Below, in pieces: positions 27,608 through 39,217 of a stretch of 64,000 bases of DNA. This DNA is from Pseudo-nitzschia pungens. Lineage: Eukaryota > Bacillariophyta > Bacillariophyceae > Bacillariales > Bacillariaceae. The DNA is taken from NCBI GenBank assembly GCA_037355855.1, contig CM074758.1, positions 3,941,001 to 4,005,000 of the forward strand, in the 5' to 3' direction. A program made the position numbers and the translations under genes. Position 1 is the stretch's first letter. Each line of letters opens with the position of its first letter. The notes below the pieces were generated by a model. That model was not told the DNA's origin. It did no database searches and was given only the letters and a program-made list of their open reading frames with translations.

Positions 27608-30600
27608 TCAACCCTGAGGTCCAGTAAGCCAGGCTCTGAGAAGAGCAGCCTCTTGTTGGTATGGCTGCACTGGTTGGACAGGCGCTGCATATTGCTTCCT
27701 TGCAAGGTGGATGGTTGCAAGCCACTGCCGCTTGGCAGTCAGGGTGTAACCTTGTAGGACGTGGAAAGGGGTTTGTAACAGGGAGTGTGACTGGGGAAGT
27801 GCACCAGCTGCACCAATTGCCAATTCTGAAGTGATGGAAGCATCAAGAGATTGGTGTTGTTCAGCATCAAGGGTACCCCCAGGACCATGGAGTCGTTCAT
27901 TCCTATAAGTCCAAAGATCCCAGGAGGTAAGAAAGAACTGATGGATGATAGCTGTAGCCCAACGTTTGGGAGAGCGCTTGCTTCCAATGTGGGAGTAGTA
28001 GTCAGCCTGAATTTGGTACCAGCGAGGAGACCACCTACCAAGAAGCCAGTTGTGCCAGCCAATAGTCCTCTGTGCCCTGACAGCAGACGCAATTGCAAGT
28101 GAGTAGGATGATGGATAAATGGTCTGGCCCTTCCGAACTCTGGTGAGAAGATCCACAATGGCAACAACCAATGATGGATCAGTTTGTTCAACTTCAAGCC
28201 TCTTCTGCAGTGGTCCCTTGAAAGCTGACACACTATGCGTGACAGCCCCAGTGTCCTTGCAGGAGAGCACATGAGAAACCTTCTCGTTGTCTGCATCACA
28301 CAATGGGCACCTGGAGTGATCCTGATACTGGTAGTGAAGTAGTTGGTTGCCAACACCAATGCATCCAGAAGCAAACTTGACAAACCACCTTTGCATGCCA
28401 GGAGGTAATCGCTTGAAGGCAGACAGATGGGCACACCAATGGATGGAACTCATAACAGGTTGTGGAATGGGAATGTCATGGTGGGTCTGCCAATATTGAA
28501 GAAGAGGAGGACCAGAAATAGCAACATGCAAAGCATTCTGATCAAACCTTGAACACTTGCATCCATTTAGAGAAAAGGCCCAGGGCTCTAACACAAGTCT
28601 GGGATAGTGATGGGCAGAAGCTCTATGGACAGAGAGAAAGGCCTTTGCCATGCTGTCAACCTGATGATTGCGAAGGGCCCACCAATCAAGAAAAATTCCA
28701 GCTTGATGGCCCTGAACCCACCGAAAGTGCACAGAGATTGGCAGGGCAGAAATCATGTTGCGGATGACATAAACATAATCAAAAGACTTTTGGGAAATAA
28801 CCAATGGCCAAGATCCCTGAGCCTGTTTGAGAGCTGTGTCACCATCCAGAGCAATGGTGTAGGCTTGCATGAGATAACAGTCATTGGAACGTAACAGAGG
28901 AAGATCTGGGAAGTCTTCAAACAAGCTCACAGGGTGAACAGAGAAAAACTTCCACACATGTTTGTACCAGCAAGGAGTGACGTAGGAAGCAAAAGGATGA
29001 TATGGTGTGACACCAAGATGGAGAGGAATGCCAAGTTCGAGCCGTAGAGACTCAGCAGTTAGCCTGAGAATCCTACCAGTTTGTGAGGACCTGACAGATT
29101 CCTGAAAGAGAGTGGCAATATGACTGAACTCTTGGAGGAGGTAGGGATGAACGAAACCAAAGCCTTGATAGAGGGAAGGACCATAGAATACATGTCTGGG
29201 AAATGTCCGTGACATCCCTGCTTTATTCAGCACAGGAACAAGTGCTGGGTGAATTATCTTAGTCCAGGTGGCCTCATCAAGTTGCGTGACAGGCATGGGG
29301 TATTCAACAGACTTCATGAAAGAATACTTGAATGTGTAGAGGGATGCCCTCTTCTCACACTTGGAAGCCTTGAGCTGAGAGCCAAAAGACTGAGACTGGG
29401 ACTTCATGTGAGCAATCTGTGCTTCCTCATTGCCATCCATGGAGATAAAAACCCCAAGAGTCTTGTCAGCATGGTCAACTTCAAAACGATCCAGGGTAGC
29501 GCGATTGCCATTCTTGTCAGCAACTGAGAAGTCACCAGGCATGTCAGCAATGGAGCGATAGTCCCAACCGGATCCATTCCATTTGAAATCAATCAAATAA
29601 CAGAAGGATTTGGCAGGTTCAATAGCACCACCAGTGGCAATAATCCCACCAGCCCACCGGTCAAGAGCTGCCTGAAAGTCAACAGCTAATTCCTCACCAG
29701 ATGTGGAGGAATCAGAGCCAGCACAAAACAAATCTGTGTCATCCACAAAGGCAAAACCCACAAGAGAAACAAGTTGCAGTGACAATGAAGTGATAAGATG
29801 GACACCATGCCCAGCCTGTTGCATCATTCGGAAGACTATTGTTGACACCAAAGCCCAAAGAGTTGGACCAATACCATTGCCTTGGCCACAACCACTGAGA
29901 GGAACAGGTTCATCACCATACACAGGACCTGACCGACCAAAACCAGTTTTGATGTGGTGCTTGGCAAGTTGCAAAGTAGACAAAAGAACCTCACACACAT
30001 GTGCAGGAACCCCAAAGCTTTGGAGAGTGAGACCTGCAATGGGATGAGAGATCCTATCATAGCAGCCCTTAGCATCATTCATAGCAACAGCACCAGATCT
30101 GCGCTTCTGCCTCAACACATCACAGATGAGCTTCTTGTTCAGGCAGGTGTTGATGGCCTTGTGGTGTTTCCTGCTTCCATGTTGATCAACAGCCACGGCA
30201 TTGGCACGTTCAGCATGGGCAAGAATGCGTCTGCCAATCATCTTGTTGTTGATTTGGAACTCAGGAGACATCAGCTGAATAAGCCTCATCTTATCCACTC
30301 TATATTCACCAGGTTTCTTGAAGATCTCAACATCAGTGATGACCTGCCAAGCAGAAGGAGAGAAGCCAACAATCAATGGGACAGATCTCAGGAGAGTGTC
30401 AAACTTGTTCAACTGGGGATCAAGGGCAAAAGCCTTGTGGTGTGCAAAACTCAAACAAGAAGGTTCACTTGCTGTGCGTTCCCTCTGACGTTTCCAGGCA
30501 GCAGCATTGTCAGCTGGACACACTGAATAGTCAAAGGGGGGCAAACTCAGTATAGAGTCAGGGACTTTGAGACAGGAAAGAAATTCAGAAAGGTATTTGT

Positions 30601-32518
30601 CAGTGGCAGGAGGAGGATTATATGTGCCATCAAGAACTTGAGCAGAAGCATGTGCTGTGCCTAGGTAGCCAAAATCTTGAATGAAGGAGGGAGTCATGGA
30701 AGGAGTGCCAATACACTGCTGTTGACGCCGGACATTGGATTCAGCCATAGCTGGAACCATAGTAGACTGGGACTCCAAGACCTGTTCAACACCATCATGG
30801 CCAACTGCAATAGCTCTCAAGACAGCTGACTTGTTGACACGTCCCCGAATAGACCTAGCAGCAAGGCCAAGCTCTCTTTGAAGACGTTCCCTGCGCATCC
30901 TGGCACGAATCTGGGAAGCATCCTGGTTGTGAGGTTTGCCTTCAGCAAGAAGTGCATCCACCAGGCCTTGATTGAAGGAGTCTCTCCATGAGGGGGCCAA
31001 TTTCTTCACTGCCCGGTATTGCCTGTAAGCTTGTTTCAGATGGAGGATAGCACTGGAAAGGTCACTGTGTTCTCCTTTGTAGAGAGAAAGCTTGCAGGCC
31101 AACCTTTTCAAAACAGTATGACTGGTGGACACACCCTGTCTCAACTTAACAACACGCCTCCAAAAGTCAATGGTATCACGATAGACTTGCAGCTTTGGTG
31201 ACCATGGAACCAGACCAGCTTTAGTGTGGCAGAGATTTTGTTCAACAGAGAGCCTGAGAGAGGTAGAGGTTTCATGGAGTACTTCATATGTGGTGATGAG
31301 ATCAGTGCGCACAGAAATATCCCCAGACTGAAACTGAGCCAGGAGGTGCTCCAGCTTAGCCTGGAGAGAAAACACTCCAGCCTTAAGAAAGCTGTGCCTC
31401 ACTCGCTTGAAATACCGTTGGCGCAGATGAGGGTGAGAGGACTGGAGTTTGGAATGAGAGAATCTCACAGGAGGTGGAAGATGTTTGCCCATAAGGCTGC
31501 AATTACAAACCTCAATCCAAAGCAGTCTATGGTCAGATTCCATACCATGGGCACCTCCAAAGGGACAATACCCAGCCCTGAGAACATCAACATTCTCAGA
31601 GACCCAAATGGCATCAATTGGTGTTCTAGTAGTGTTTCGGTTGTGAGTGGCAGGAGGAGAAGACGTACTATGAAGGGTAAGAATGGCATCTCTGAAACCA
31701 AGAGCCTTGAGCTCAAAAGACAAGCCATCAGTCCTGACATCAGCATTCTGGTCAATCCCAACAATGACTTGATCACCTGCACCCAGGCAGACCTGAAGGG
31801 CAGCAGTCAAATCCCTGTGAAAGAGAATGCATGGATTGGGACTGAAAAGATTTTCAGCGGCCTGAAAGTATCGGTACTGTTGATTCCAGACTGAGCCAAG
31901 ATCCCTATCATTTTCAACTGGGCAGTAGGCAGAAAACATGGTGACATTGTAGCCATCCCTGCCCTGAAACTTGACAAAGGACCATCTACCAAGACCAGAT
32001 GGATCAGCTCCATGTGCAACCTTGTGTGAGCTGAACAGCTGGTCAATGGAAAAACCTGTACCGCCAGGCTGAAGCCAAGAGCAGGCAGAAGCTTCATGCT
32101 TGTTGTTAGCAAGATAAGAAAAACTTGAGGGACTGACATGCTTCATGCGCCGATTGAAAAGGTCACAGGGCAGGAGTTTGGATTCATTCAAACAATGTTC
32201 AGCAAAAAGAGCCACACTGGCATTGCTCTTGACAAATTGACGGGCGTTGTGCTTGGACATGGACATAAAGGCAGCTCTGCGCTGTGGTCCAATGTTTTGG
32301 AATGTGATGATGGTGGAGTTAGAGGATGGAGCTTGAGGAAAGGAATGACCAAAAGTGTCAGAATCCTTAGCAGCAAGAGATTCTCCATGAAGAGTTAATT
32401 GGACAAAATGAGGGACAGGGGAAGAGTCGGAGGGGGAAAAAGGAGAAACAGGAGAAGCATTGATGGGATTTGGATTGAAAGGCATCCCATCACACCTCAT
32501 ATCAGAAGAGCTAACCAT
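27608..32518 (-). CDS. LINE-1 ORF2 polyprotein (endonuclease, RT), RNase H partly deleted
   Basis: 1636 residues from ATG 32518, which overlaps the ORF1 stop in ATGGTTAG. N-terminal AP endonuclease: TIITFQNIGPQRR, GIDQNADV, TPIDAIWVSENV and the SDH motif in GMESDHRLLW. The RT follows: MNDAKGCYDRI, GCGQGNGIGP, and FVDDTDLF near 29740. Compared with the copies at 39517 and 44037, 930 bases (310 residues) are missing in frame near 28860, including the RNase H segment with VCDGSFDP and SSYRSELAG. A late ALDGDTALKQ segment and the QGHQAG segment remain. A CPLC...H...C finger lies near 28295. The frame is otherwise uninterrupted. The product would nick target DNA and copy its RNA there; loss of RNase H may impair second-strand steps. 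Confidence 0.9.
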   Translation of the reverse strand: MVSSSDMRCDGMPFNPNPINASPVSPFSPSDSSPVPHFVQLTLHGESLAAKDSDTFGHSFPQAPSSNSTIITFQNIGPQRRAAFMSMSKHNARQFVKSNASVALFAEHCLNESKLLPCDLFNRRMKHVSPSSFSYLANNKHEASACSWLQPGGTGFSIDQLFSSHKVAHGADPSGLGRWSFVKFQGRDGYNVTMFSAYCPVENDRDLGSVWNQQYRYFQAAENLFSPNPCILFHRDLTAALQVCLGAGDQVIVGIDQNADVRTDGLSFELKALGFRDAILTLHSTSSPPATHNRNTTRTPIDAIWVSENVDVLRAGYCPFGGAHGMESDHRLLWIEVCNCSLMGKHLPPPVRFSHSKLQSSHPHLRQRYFKRVRHSFLKAGVFSLQAKLEHLLAQFQSGDISVRTDLITTYEVLHETSTSLRLSVEQNLCHTKAGLVPWSPKLQVYRDTIDFWRRVVKLRQGVSTSHTVLKRLACKLSLYKGEHSDLSSAILHLKQAYRQYRAVKKLAPSWRDSFNQGLVDALLAEGKPHNQDASQIRARMRRERLQRELGLAARSIRGRVNKSAVLRAIAVGHDGVEQVLESQSTMVPAMAESNVRRQQQCIGTPSMTPSFIQDFGYLGTAHASAQVLDGTYNPPPATDKYLSEFLSCLKVPDSILSLPPFDYSVCPADNAAAWKRQRERTASEPSCLSFAHHKAFALDPQLNKFDTLLRSVPLIVGFSPSAWQVITDVEIFKKPGEYRVDKMRLIQLMSPEFQINNKMIGRRILAHAERANAVAVDQHGSRKHHKAINTCLNKKLICDVLRQKRRSGAVAMNDAKGCYDRISHPIAGLTLQSFGVPAHVCEVLLSTLQLAKHHIKTGFGRSGPVYGDEPVPLSGCGQGNGIGPTLWALVSTIVFRMMQQAGHGVHLITSLSLQLVSLVGFAFVDDTDLFCAGSDSSTSGEELAVDFQAALDRWAGGIIATGGAIEPAKSFCYLIDFKWNGSGWDYRSIADMPGDFSVADKNGNRATLDRFEVDHADKTLGVFISMDGNEEAQIAHMKSQSQSFGSQLKASKCEKRASLYTFKYSFMKSVEYPMPVTQLDEATWTKIIHPALVPVLNKAGMSRTFPRHVFYGPSLYQGFGFVHPYLLQEFSHIATLFQESVRSSQTGRILRLTAESLRLELGIPLHLGVTPYHPFASYVTPCWYKHVWKFFSVHPVSLFEDFPDLPLLRSNDCYLMQAYTIALDGDTALKQAQGSWPLVISQKSFDYVYVIRNMISALPISVHFRWVQGHQAGIFLDWWALRNHQVDSMAKAFLSVHRASAHHYPRLVLEPWAFSLNGCKCSRFDQNALHVAISGPPLLQYWQTHHDIPIPQPVMSSIHWCAHLSAFKRLPPGMQRWFVKFASGCIGVGNQLLHYQYQDHSRCPLCDADNEKVSHVLSCKDTGAVTHSVSAFKGPLQKRLEVEQTDPSLVVAIVDLLTRVRKGQTIYPSSYSLAIASAVRAQRTIGWHNWLLGRWSPRWYQIQADYYSHIGSKRSPKRWATAIIHQFFLTSWDLWTYRNERLHGPGGTLDAEQHQSLDASITSELAIGAAGALPQSHSLLQTPFHVLQGYTLTAKRQWLATIHLARKQYAAPVQPVQPYQQEAALLRAWLTGPQG

Positions 32519-33930
32519 GATCAGAAGGAAACCGAGTCTGTCGCACGGAAGAAAGAGTTGCCGGAGCTGATTTGGTGGAGACATTGGCATGGCTCAAATC
32601 ACTGACACTAGCATCATGACCGGAAGAGAATGCAATTGCAGCAACTCCAAGCCTCAATGCAGAGGCTGCATCTTCCCCACCACCGGCAGCAGGAACTGCA
32701 GTTGAGGACTCAGGAGAGGCCACAGGGAGGTCACCTGCCATGGCATCATGGGGAGGTTCAGGAACTTCAGGGGGAACAACAGGAGAGATACCAGGGGAGG
32801 CATCAGGCTTGGCCACATGAGTAGGATCACCGCCAGGAGGAACAGCACCTGCAGGCGCTGAGGCCTGGACATCAGTGAGATTGGAAGTGCCGGTCGCTAA
32901 AGTATCCATGGATTGAGAATCATCAAATCCTCCACCACCACTGTCAGCACGGGCTTGGAGGTTAAAGTGCAGATCTAGATCAAAAGTGAGGTCGGGGGCA
33001 AGGTCAACTGACAAGTCATCATCAACAAGTTCCCAATCTCTTGCATCCCCATCACCAAAAAAGGGAAGAGAGTCATCCTGCAGTGGATCTGCAGCAGGTG
33101 CAGTTTCCACAACACAATTGACAGCAGCATCCCAATGGTAAGCTTCCATTTCAGTCAAGCACTCAGAAGAGAACCATTGGCGAACACAAGAACCATAATG
33201 AGCTTCCAGTATAATAGGCAGGAAAGACAACATGGCCATAGCTTCAGCCTTGGTGGTGATATTGTACAAAGCAAGGATCTCGCCTCGGTATGAACTGGTA
33301 TCAACAGAAAGAAAAAGAGGCCATGACCAATTGTCACGGGTTCGGATGCCCAGAAGCACACTGCGCAGTGTCTTCAAACCCAGCCCTTGGCCCAGGTCAA
33401 CTGGAAGATCAAGATCAACTACCCCCAGAACAGGAGCAGTTTCATGGCTCTCAATAAATTTGGCTTGGCGGTGCTTAGCCTGGCGAACAGTCTTGAGCTT
33501 GGAGGGGGGAAGAGGTCTGTCAGAAGGATTGGTAGCTGTCTCAATAAACTTGTAGAATTTACCATCAGGTAAAGAGGCAATGTCTGAAGGTTTGCAACGG
33601 TTGAACTGGGCTTTGAGGAGCTTAACAGTTTGGGCGCGCTTTGTTGCATCACATAAAACATGAGCAGCCAGAACCGGATTGGGATCAGGAGTTCTGGAGT
33701 TGTCAAGGCTGATATTCTTCCTGATAACAGCAATAGGACACGCCTGAAACCTGGGATGAGTTTGAAGCAATTCGTTGTAGTGGTCAAGATCAAAACTCTG
33801 CATGTAAGATCCAAGGAGAAAGCCACATGTGACAATAACTGGGGCCTGTATGTGGTCATATTTCAGGTCCATATCACGGTCTCTGAGCCTCTGGAGCAAT
33901 TGTGCTGAAAAGAGTTTCTCCAGGGAAGCA
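32511..33930 (-). pseudogene. LINE-1 ORF1, 5'-truncated
   Basis: Matches the C-terminal half of LINE-7 ORF1 (LEKLFSAQ onwards, about residues 515-985) with few changes and no internal stop. The N-terminal half and start codon are missing because the element is truncated at 33930. The end is rich in Pro, Ala and Ser after an acidic DDDLSVDLAPDL segment. ORF1 proteins usually bind LINE RNA; I recognise no RNA-binding domain here. Confidence 0.85.
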
Positions 33931-33939
33931 CCGCTAACT

Positions 33940-34517
33940 CGTAGGATAATAGAGCTCTGTAGGTCCAGTACTGTATTCTACGGAGTAGCGTAGCGCACCG
34001 AGTAGCGTAGCTCGGCTTAATTAGATCCAATCGTGTGCTAGCTCGTTGGGTAACTGTCTGGGTCAGGTATCCGGTCATAGTACATATTATACACCAATGA
34101 CCCAACCCCGGCAGTAGCATAGTATCTTAGCATGGTATCATGGTAGGTTAGCATCTTCAGTATCTCGTAGCATTAGCAACCCTAACCATGTAGCATTTAG
34201 CTACACTATTACAGTGCTATACCCGGGGTACGTACAACTGGTACAAATCGTACGGGACAACCCTAGTATTTTTGGAGCTAGCACCCATACCAAACAGGAT
34301 AGGTCTGTTGCTAAGCTTGTTGCTAAGCTTGTTGCTAAGCCTGTTGCTAAGCCTGTTGCTAAGCCTGTTGCTAAGCCTGTTGCTAACCATTTAGCACACA
34401 GCTCAGCACTCAGCTCAGCACCTGTTAGTCAGCTACTGGAGGCTGCTGCCTGTAGCCCCAGTACACTCTCCTACACAGGAGCCTTTAGCACAGATCATAG
34501 CACCCTGGATATCTTCA
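33940..34517 (-). repeat. 3' LTR of Copia-B, inner part
   Basis: Continues the LTR after LINE-1 and its TSD copy (33931-33939), ending GGATATCTTCA. Includes six units of the 12-base repeat GCTAAG(C/T)(C/T)TGTT (about 34313-34390); the 5' LTR has one fewer. Confidence 0.88.
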
Positions 34518-35094
34518 TAGTCCCCGTGATTCATGCCAGTAGTCCTGTACTGAGCAACTATACCGGTCCCCGGAAACAGATACTCCCAGCGGAACACCAA
34601 TACCCTTGCTTGTTGTACCAGGACGCTTGGATGGATCATAACAGAATTCAGGGGTGTATCCATATCACTTGTCAGAGATCAAACTGCATCAAATATTGCA
34701 GTTCCCTATCAGAGGCCCAGCCAATTTATGGTAGAAAAAAAAAGAGGGGGGTGGACCGGAGGACGTTTTGCCCTTGGTCCGATTCCTTAACACATACAAG
34801 GACAGATCAATCGGCCTATTGTTGTTTCAAAGTTTTATAGTCCCCGGAACCGATGTACCCGGAGACTCCCAACATATAACATATAATCGAGTCAGAGTCA
34901 AGGTCGAAATCGAAGCGTTCGAAAAGAGGTTGCAATCAAAATTGAAATCGAAATCTGCTGCGTTCGAATAATTCGTAATCGAAATCAGAATCGAAATCGT
35001 TGCGATCGAAAAACTCGTAATCGAAAATCTGCTGCGTCCAAGCTGCTTGTCAGGGATCAAAGGTACCCCAAATAATGCAGCTAAGCAGTAATTC
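34518..35094 (-). other. 3' untranslated region of Copia-B
   Basis: Between the pol stop and the 3' LTR. Contains a run of (T)CGAAATCGAAA-like repeats (34890-35030) and, next to the LTR, GGGGACTA on the minus strand as a possible polypurine tract. No gene seen. Confidence 0.7.
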
Positions 35095-37355
35095 TTACCA
35101 CATGCAGCGCTCGCAGTGGCTCTTCAACATGGGGCCATTAAGCAACTTAGTGAATAGATCTGCAATGTTACTCTCGCCTGGTTCCTTTGCAACTCGGATT
35201 GTCCCAGCAGCAATAGCTTCGCGCGTCTTGTGGTAGGCAACGCTGTTGTGTTTCTTGTTGCATGGACTCTCTGGTCTGGTGACGTTTTTAACAACTGAAT
35301 CATTGTCGCAGAATATATTGGTGGATCCTGCAATGGGCACACCCAGCATCCGGAGTTTATATCTGAGGCCTTCAATCATTTCGACAGCAATACGCATTGC
35401 CACAATCTCAGAACCAAAGGTAGAAGTCTCCACTGTACTTTGCCTCTTGCTGAACCAAAGGATGGGTGCATTATTCAGGAAGATAATAATTCCAGTATGG
35501 GATCTTCTGGTTGCTTTGCATCCGGCATGATCTGCATCAACAAAACACGTCATAACGACAGCTTTGCCCAAAGCTTCTGGAGCATCTGGAGGTATGACCT
35601 CCTTGGCATCTGGATAGAATTCACTCCAATCACATTGAGCGAAGCTGGATTCATCAATATCAGGGATAGCGTCATCAAATACCAACCTTGACCTAGCGTG
35701 GTTCTTAATATAGGCAAACATATGGAACAGCTGATTCAAGTGACCAATCCTTGCTTGAGCCAAATACCTTGACATCAGGGACACAGGTGTCACCAAATCC
35801 AACCTACCAAGTTCACAAAGCCATCTGAGAACTCCAATAAGACCTTGGTAATAGTTCTGCATTTGGGGATCCAGTTCCTGGGTCAAGTCAACCTCAGGTC
35901 TGTAATCGTTAGTCAGTGGAGTAGTTACTTTCTTCGGGAGATACTTGTATCCATACTTCTCAGTTCCCAGTTCCTGTTCTACTGCATCCACGGCCTTCTT
36001 GGCATACTTCTCTGAAGACATGGCCCATTTAGGGATAGGGTCATCGTCAATCTTGTACTGACTGACATCAGCGCCGAGGTAGAGTTTTGGGACTTCTATA
36101 GTACCATCCTTGAGTGTAATGCGCTGCTCTATACTCTCCAGCTGACGCCTTGGATTTTCACTGCAGCAGACAATGTCATCAACATATGCAATAAGGTATG
36201 CCCAGTATCTCGTCCCGTCTTTCTTGGTTTCAATGCGCATGTGGACATCCGGATCTGCTTTACATGCTTGATATCCCAGTTCCCTTAAATGCTTGGTAAG
36301 ATAGGATCTGAAAGAGGCCCCTGCAACTGGCAGGCCATAAAGAGCCCGTACAATCTTGCAAACTTGCCAAACCAAATGAGGGGGAAATCCATCCTCAGCT
36401 CGTGCCACCAAATAATACTTCATTTTGATTGGCGCAGTGAGATAGGCGTTCTGGATATCAGCAGACAATACATCCAATCCATTCAAAGCTGCCAACAGAA
36501 AGAATATTCGGACGGAATCTCTGCTTGGGACACTACTGAAAGTGTGCTCCTTGGCTGTTGCTTGTACCTTATGGCCGTCGGCGACTAATCTAGCTTTTCT
36601 GGTGAGGGATCCCAACTTGACATTAAATATCATATGGGTTGTAATCTTGCTGAACCCTTCAGACTTGAGCCCTTCTACGGTGTAGCTGGGGTCAAACTCA
36701 AACACCATCTCGTTGTTCTTCATCTCTTTAGCAATTGCCTTCTGCCAATAGTCCGTTCCGGTCTTTTTGTCAATAGCAAGCGCTTCAGGGATTGAGTGCG
36801 GAAGCTCCACACCATACTTGTGTGTACAATCCCAGTACTTGTTGGATTTCTTGGTGGCCTTAAGAAGACGTCGTTTCCTTCGGAGTACATGATGTACCCA
36901 CCATTTGAAAGCGGGCTCGTCTGCAATGTGGTTATTAACAGCATATTGCGCAGCTTCAACAGGAAAAGACTCCTTGATATCACCTAGTTTGCACCAGGAT
37001 TCAGTACCATCCTTCCAGCTCACCAGGAGCCTCCACCCCTTAGTTGTAACAGGGAGAACCTTGTTGGACTTGGCAGTCGCTTGTTGCTTGTTCACGGCGG
37101 TTTCATCTTTCTCGTGATCTATGATCTCGTCCAATAGAGTGAACATACGGCCTTCATCGTCAACAGAACTGTACATGTTTTCAGCAACAATATTTGCGGT
37201 GTACTGCTCCACTGTACCGTCAGGGAGTTGCAAATTGTACATTCTGGTATCAAGGATAGGGTTGTTGTCCCTCTTCCCTAAAGGATTGCCATTCAAATCA
37301 GTGGTTCTTGCTTTGACGGTGCATTTGAGTCGTTCGTCGCCTCTCTGGATCATGA
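35095..37355 (-). pseudogene. pol: Pol of Copia-B, RT and RNase H part
   Basis: About 750 codons without a stop, from the LINE-0 insertion site to the stop at 35095 (final residues CERCMW). Contains the RT (MIFNVKLGSLTRKARLVADGH, DVLSADIQNAYLTAP, then YVDD in LIAYVDDIVCC) and a copia-type RNase H (CFVDADHAGCKATRRSHTG, STFGSEIVAMR, FCDNDSVV). The start MIQRG lies in the target duplication and is continuous with the end of the piece at 47673-48122. The domains look intact, so the break is due to LINE-0 alone at this side. Confidence 0.9.
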
Positions 37356-37699
37356 TTAATATTAATATACTTATTTAAGTAGGAAAATCCACCGAAGGTG
37401 GTTAAAAGCTACTCAGCCTGTAACCAGACTTTATCGTCGCCTCAATCGAAGAGAGGTTAGGCCCCAAGTTGTAGAACGACGCGTCGCCTCAACCATGGGG
37501 GATTATTCCCCAGGTTGTAAGGACGACTATTTTGCAAACGAACCTTGGTAAGAAACAGGGGAAAAATGAACCAGTCCAGAGCACAACAGACACTGCTGTT
37601 GCGAAGCGTACAAGAGACGGGTGACAAGAACGTGAAAGGGAAAGACGCAAGCAAAACTGTCCCTTGAATGCTGCTGTAAAGCATCAGTAATGCTAGTGG

Positions 37700-38944
37700 T
37701 CAGCTGACACAAGCAAAACCCTGACTAGATACATAGTATCTGTAATGCTAGTGGTCAGCGTACAAAAGCAAAACTCCTCTCTTAATGCTGGAGTGCAGCA
37801 TCAGTAATGCGAGTAGTCATCCCCAAACACATTCCTTACCACTGTATGGTACATAAAGTACAGAGCCTACTACCAAATTCGTAACAGCTGTCCTCCTGTT
37901 CGAACTTAGTAGTAGCCAGAAACACGTAGAGGCAGTGGAGCCTACTACCAAATTCAAATTCGTAACAGCTGGCCTTCTGTTCGAACTTGATCTTGCTCTC
38001 CTGTAGTAGCTTGGAAACAGAGGCTCTAAGTGATAACACTTATGGACCATCAGGGCTGTAGGCTTGAAAACAGGTCTCGGCTGTACTGTGGATTGGAGGG
38101 GTATATGTTGGTGGTGAAGCGTTAAGTAAAGGATACTTAACGACTTTGGGGCTTGGGTCAGAAAAACAGTAGGTCCATAATTGAAAACACTTATGGTCCA
38201 GGTATATGTAGGTAGAAGAGCCTTAAGCGAACTGTACTTAGCGGCTTTGGGGCTTGGGTAAGAAAACAGTGAGTCCATAATCGAAAACATTAATGGACCA
38301 GCAGGGCAGTAGACTTGAAAACAGATGACATTTATACTGTACACCTGAGTGGTATATGTAGATGGTAGAACCTTAAGCGAACTGTACTTAGCGGCTTTGG
38401 GGCTTGGGTCAGAAAACAGTAGGACCATCAGCAAAAACACTTATGGACCATCAGGGCTGTAGGCTTGAAAACAGATGACAGTTGAAGAATGCATCTGAGA
38501 AGTATATGTAGATGGTGAAGCCTTAAGCGAACTGTACTTTACTGTACTTAGCGGCTTTGGGGCTTGGGTCAGAAAAACAGTAGGACCTTAAGCGAAAACA
38601 CTTATGGTCCAGCAGGGCAGTAGACTTGAAAACAGATGACAGTTGAAGAATGCATCTGAGAGGTATATGTAGGTAGAAGAGCCTTAAGCGAACTGTACTT
38701 AGCGGCTTTGGGGCTTGGGTAAGAAAACAGTGAGTCCATAATCGAAAACATTAATGGACCAGCAGGGCAGTAGACTTGAAAACAGATGACATTTATACTG
38801 TACACCTGAGTGGTATATGTAGATGGTAGAGCCTTAAGCGAACTGTACTTAGCGGCTTTGGGGCTTGGGTCAGAAAACAGTAGGACCATAAGCGAAAACA
38901 CTTATGGTCCAGCAGGGCAATGGACTTGAAAACAGATGACAGCT
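37700..38944 (-). repeat. Tandem 5' UTR-type monomers in LINE-0
   Basis: The marker GGGGCTTGGG recurs near 38148, 38249, 38399, 38559, 38709 and 38860, mostly about 150 bases apart. Neighbouring blocks (for example 38210-38440 and 38640-38900) are nearly the same. Each unit carries CTTAAG motifs and a CTGTTTTC/GAAAACAG segment, as in the LINE-7 5' UTR. Short frames across the array are by-products of the repeat. Confidence 0.85.
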
Positions 38945-39217
38945 GGAATTTCTTGTAGAAATAATAATATACGTATTTAAATAACTTTAATCACCAAAGG
39001 TGAAACTAAATTACTCAGTCTGTAACCAGACTTTAACGTCGCCTCCATCATAGAGTCAGGACCCCAAGTGGCAGAACGACAAATTTTCAAACAAACCTTG
39101 AACATCAAGCAGGGAAAAAGACAAACAAGTCCCACAAAATAGGGACTTGAGAGAAAGTGAAATGGGAATGAAGATATTGGGATAAGATCCAGTATCAAAA
39201 GGGATGGGACAGGATAA

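Larger units (their letters stand above)
27310..33930 (-). mobile_element. LINE-1, APE-type LINE truncated at its 5' end
   Basis: Bounded by a 9-base TSD (CCGCTAACT). Contains the 3' half of ORF1, the whole ORF2 frame with an internal deletion, and a 3' UTR ending in (ATT)n instead of poly-A. Incomplete reverse transcription explains the missing 5' UTR and ORF1 start. Confidence 0.92.

Noticed and set aside
32519..32590. An ORF2 start at 32590 in LINE-1
   Set aside because: It would overlap ORF1 by 80 bases; the ATG at 32518 forms the ATGGTTAG overlap also found in LINE-7.
37800..38940. Regular repeats that could suggest a CRISPR array or satellite
   Set aside because: Units are ~150 bases, imperfect, without unique spacers, and match the LINE 5' UTR.
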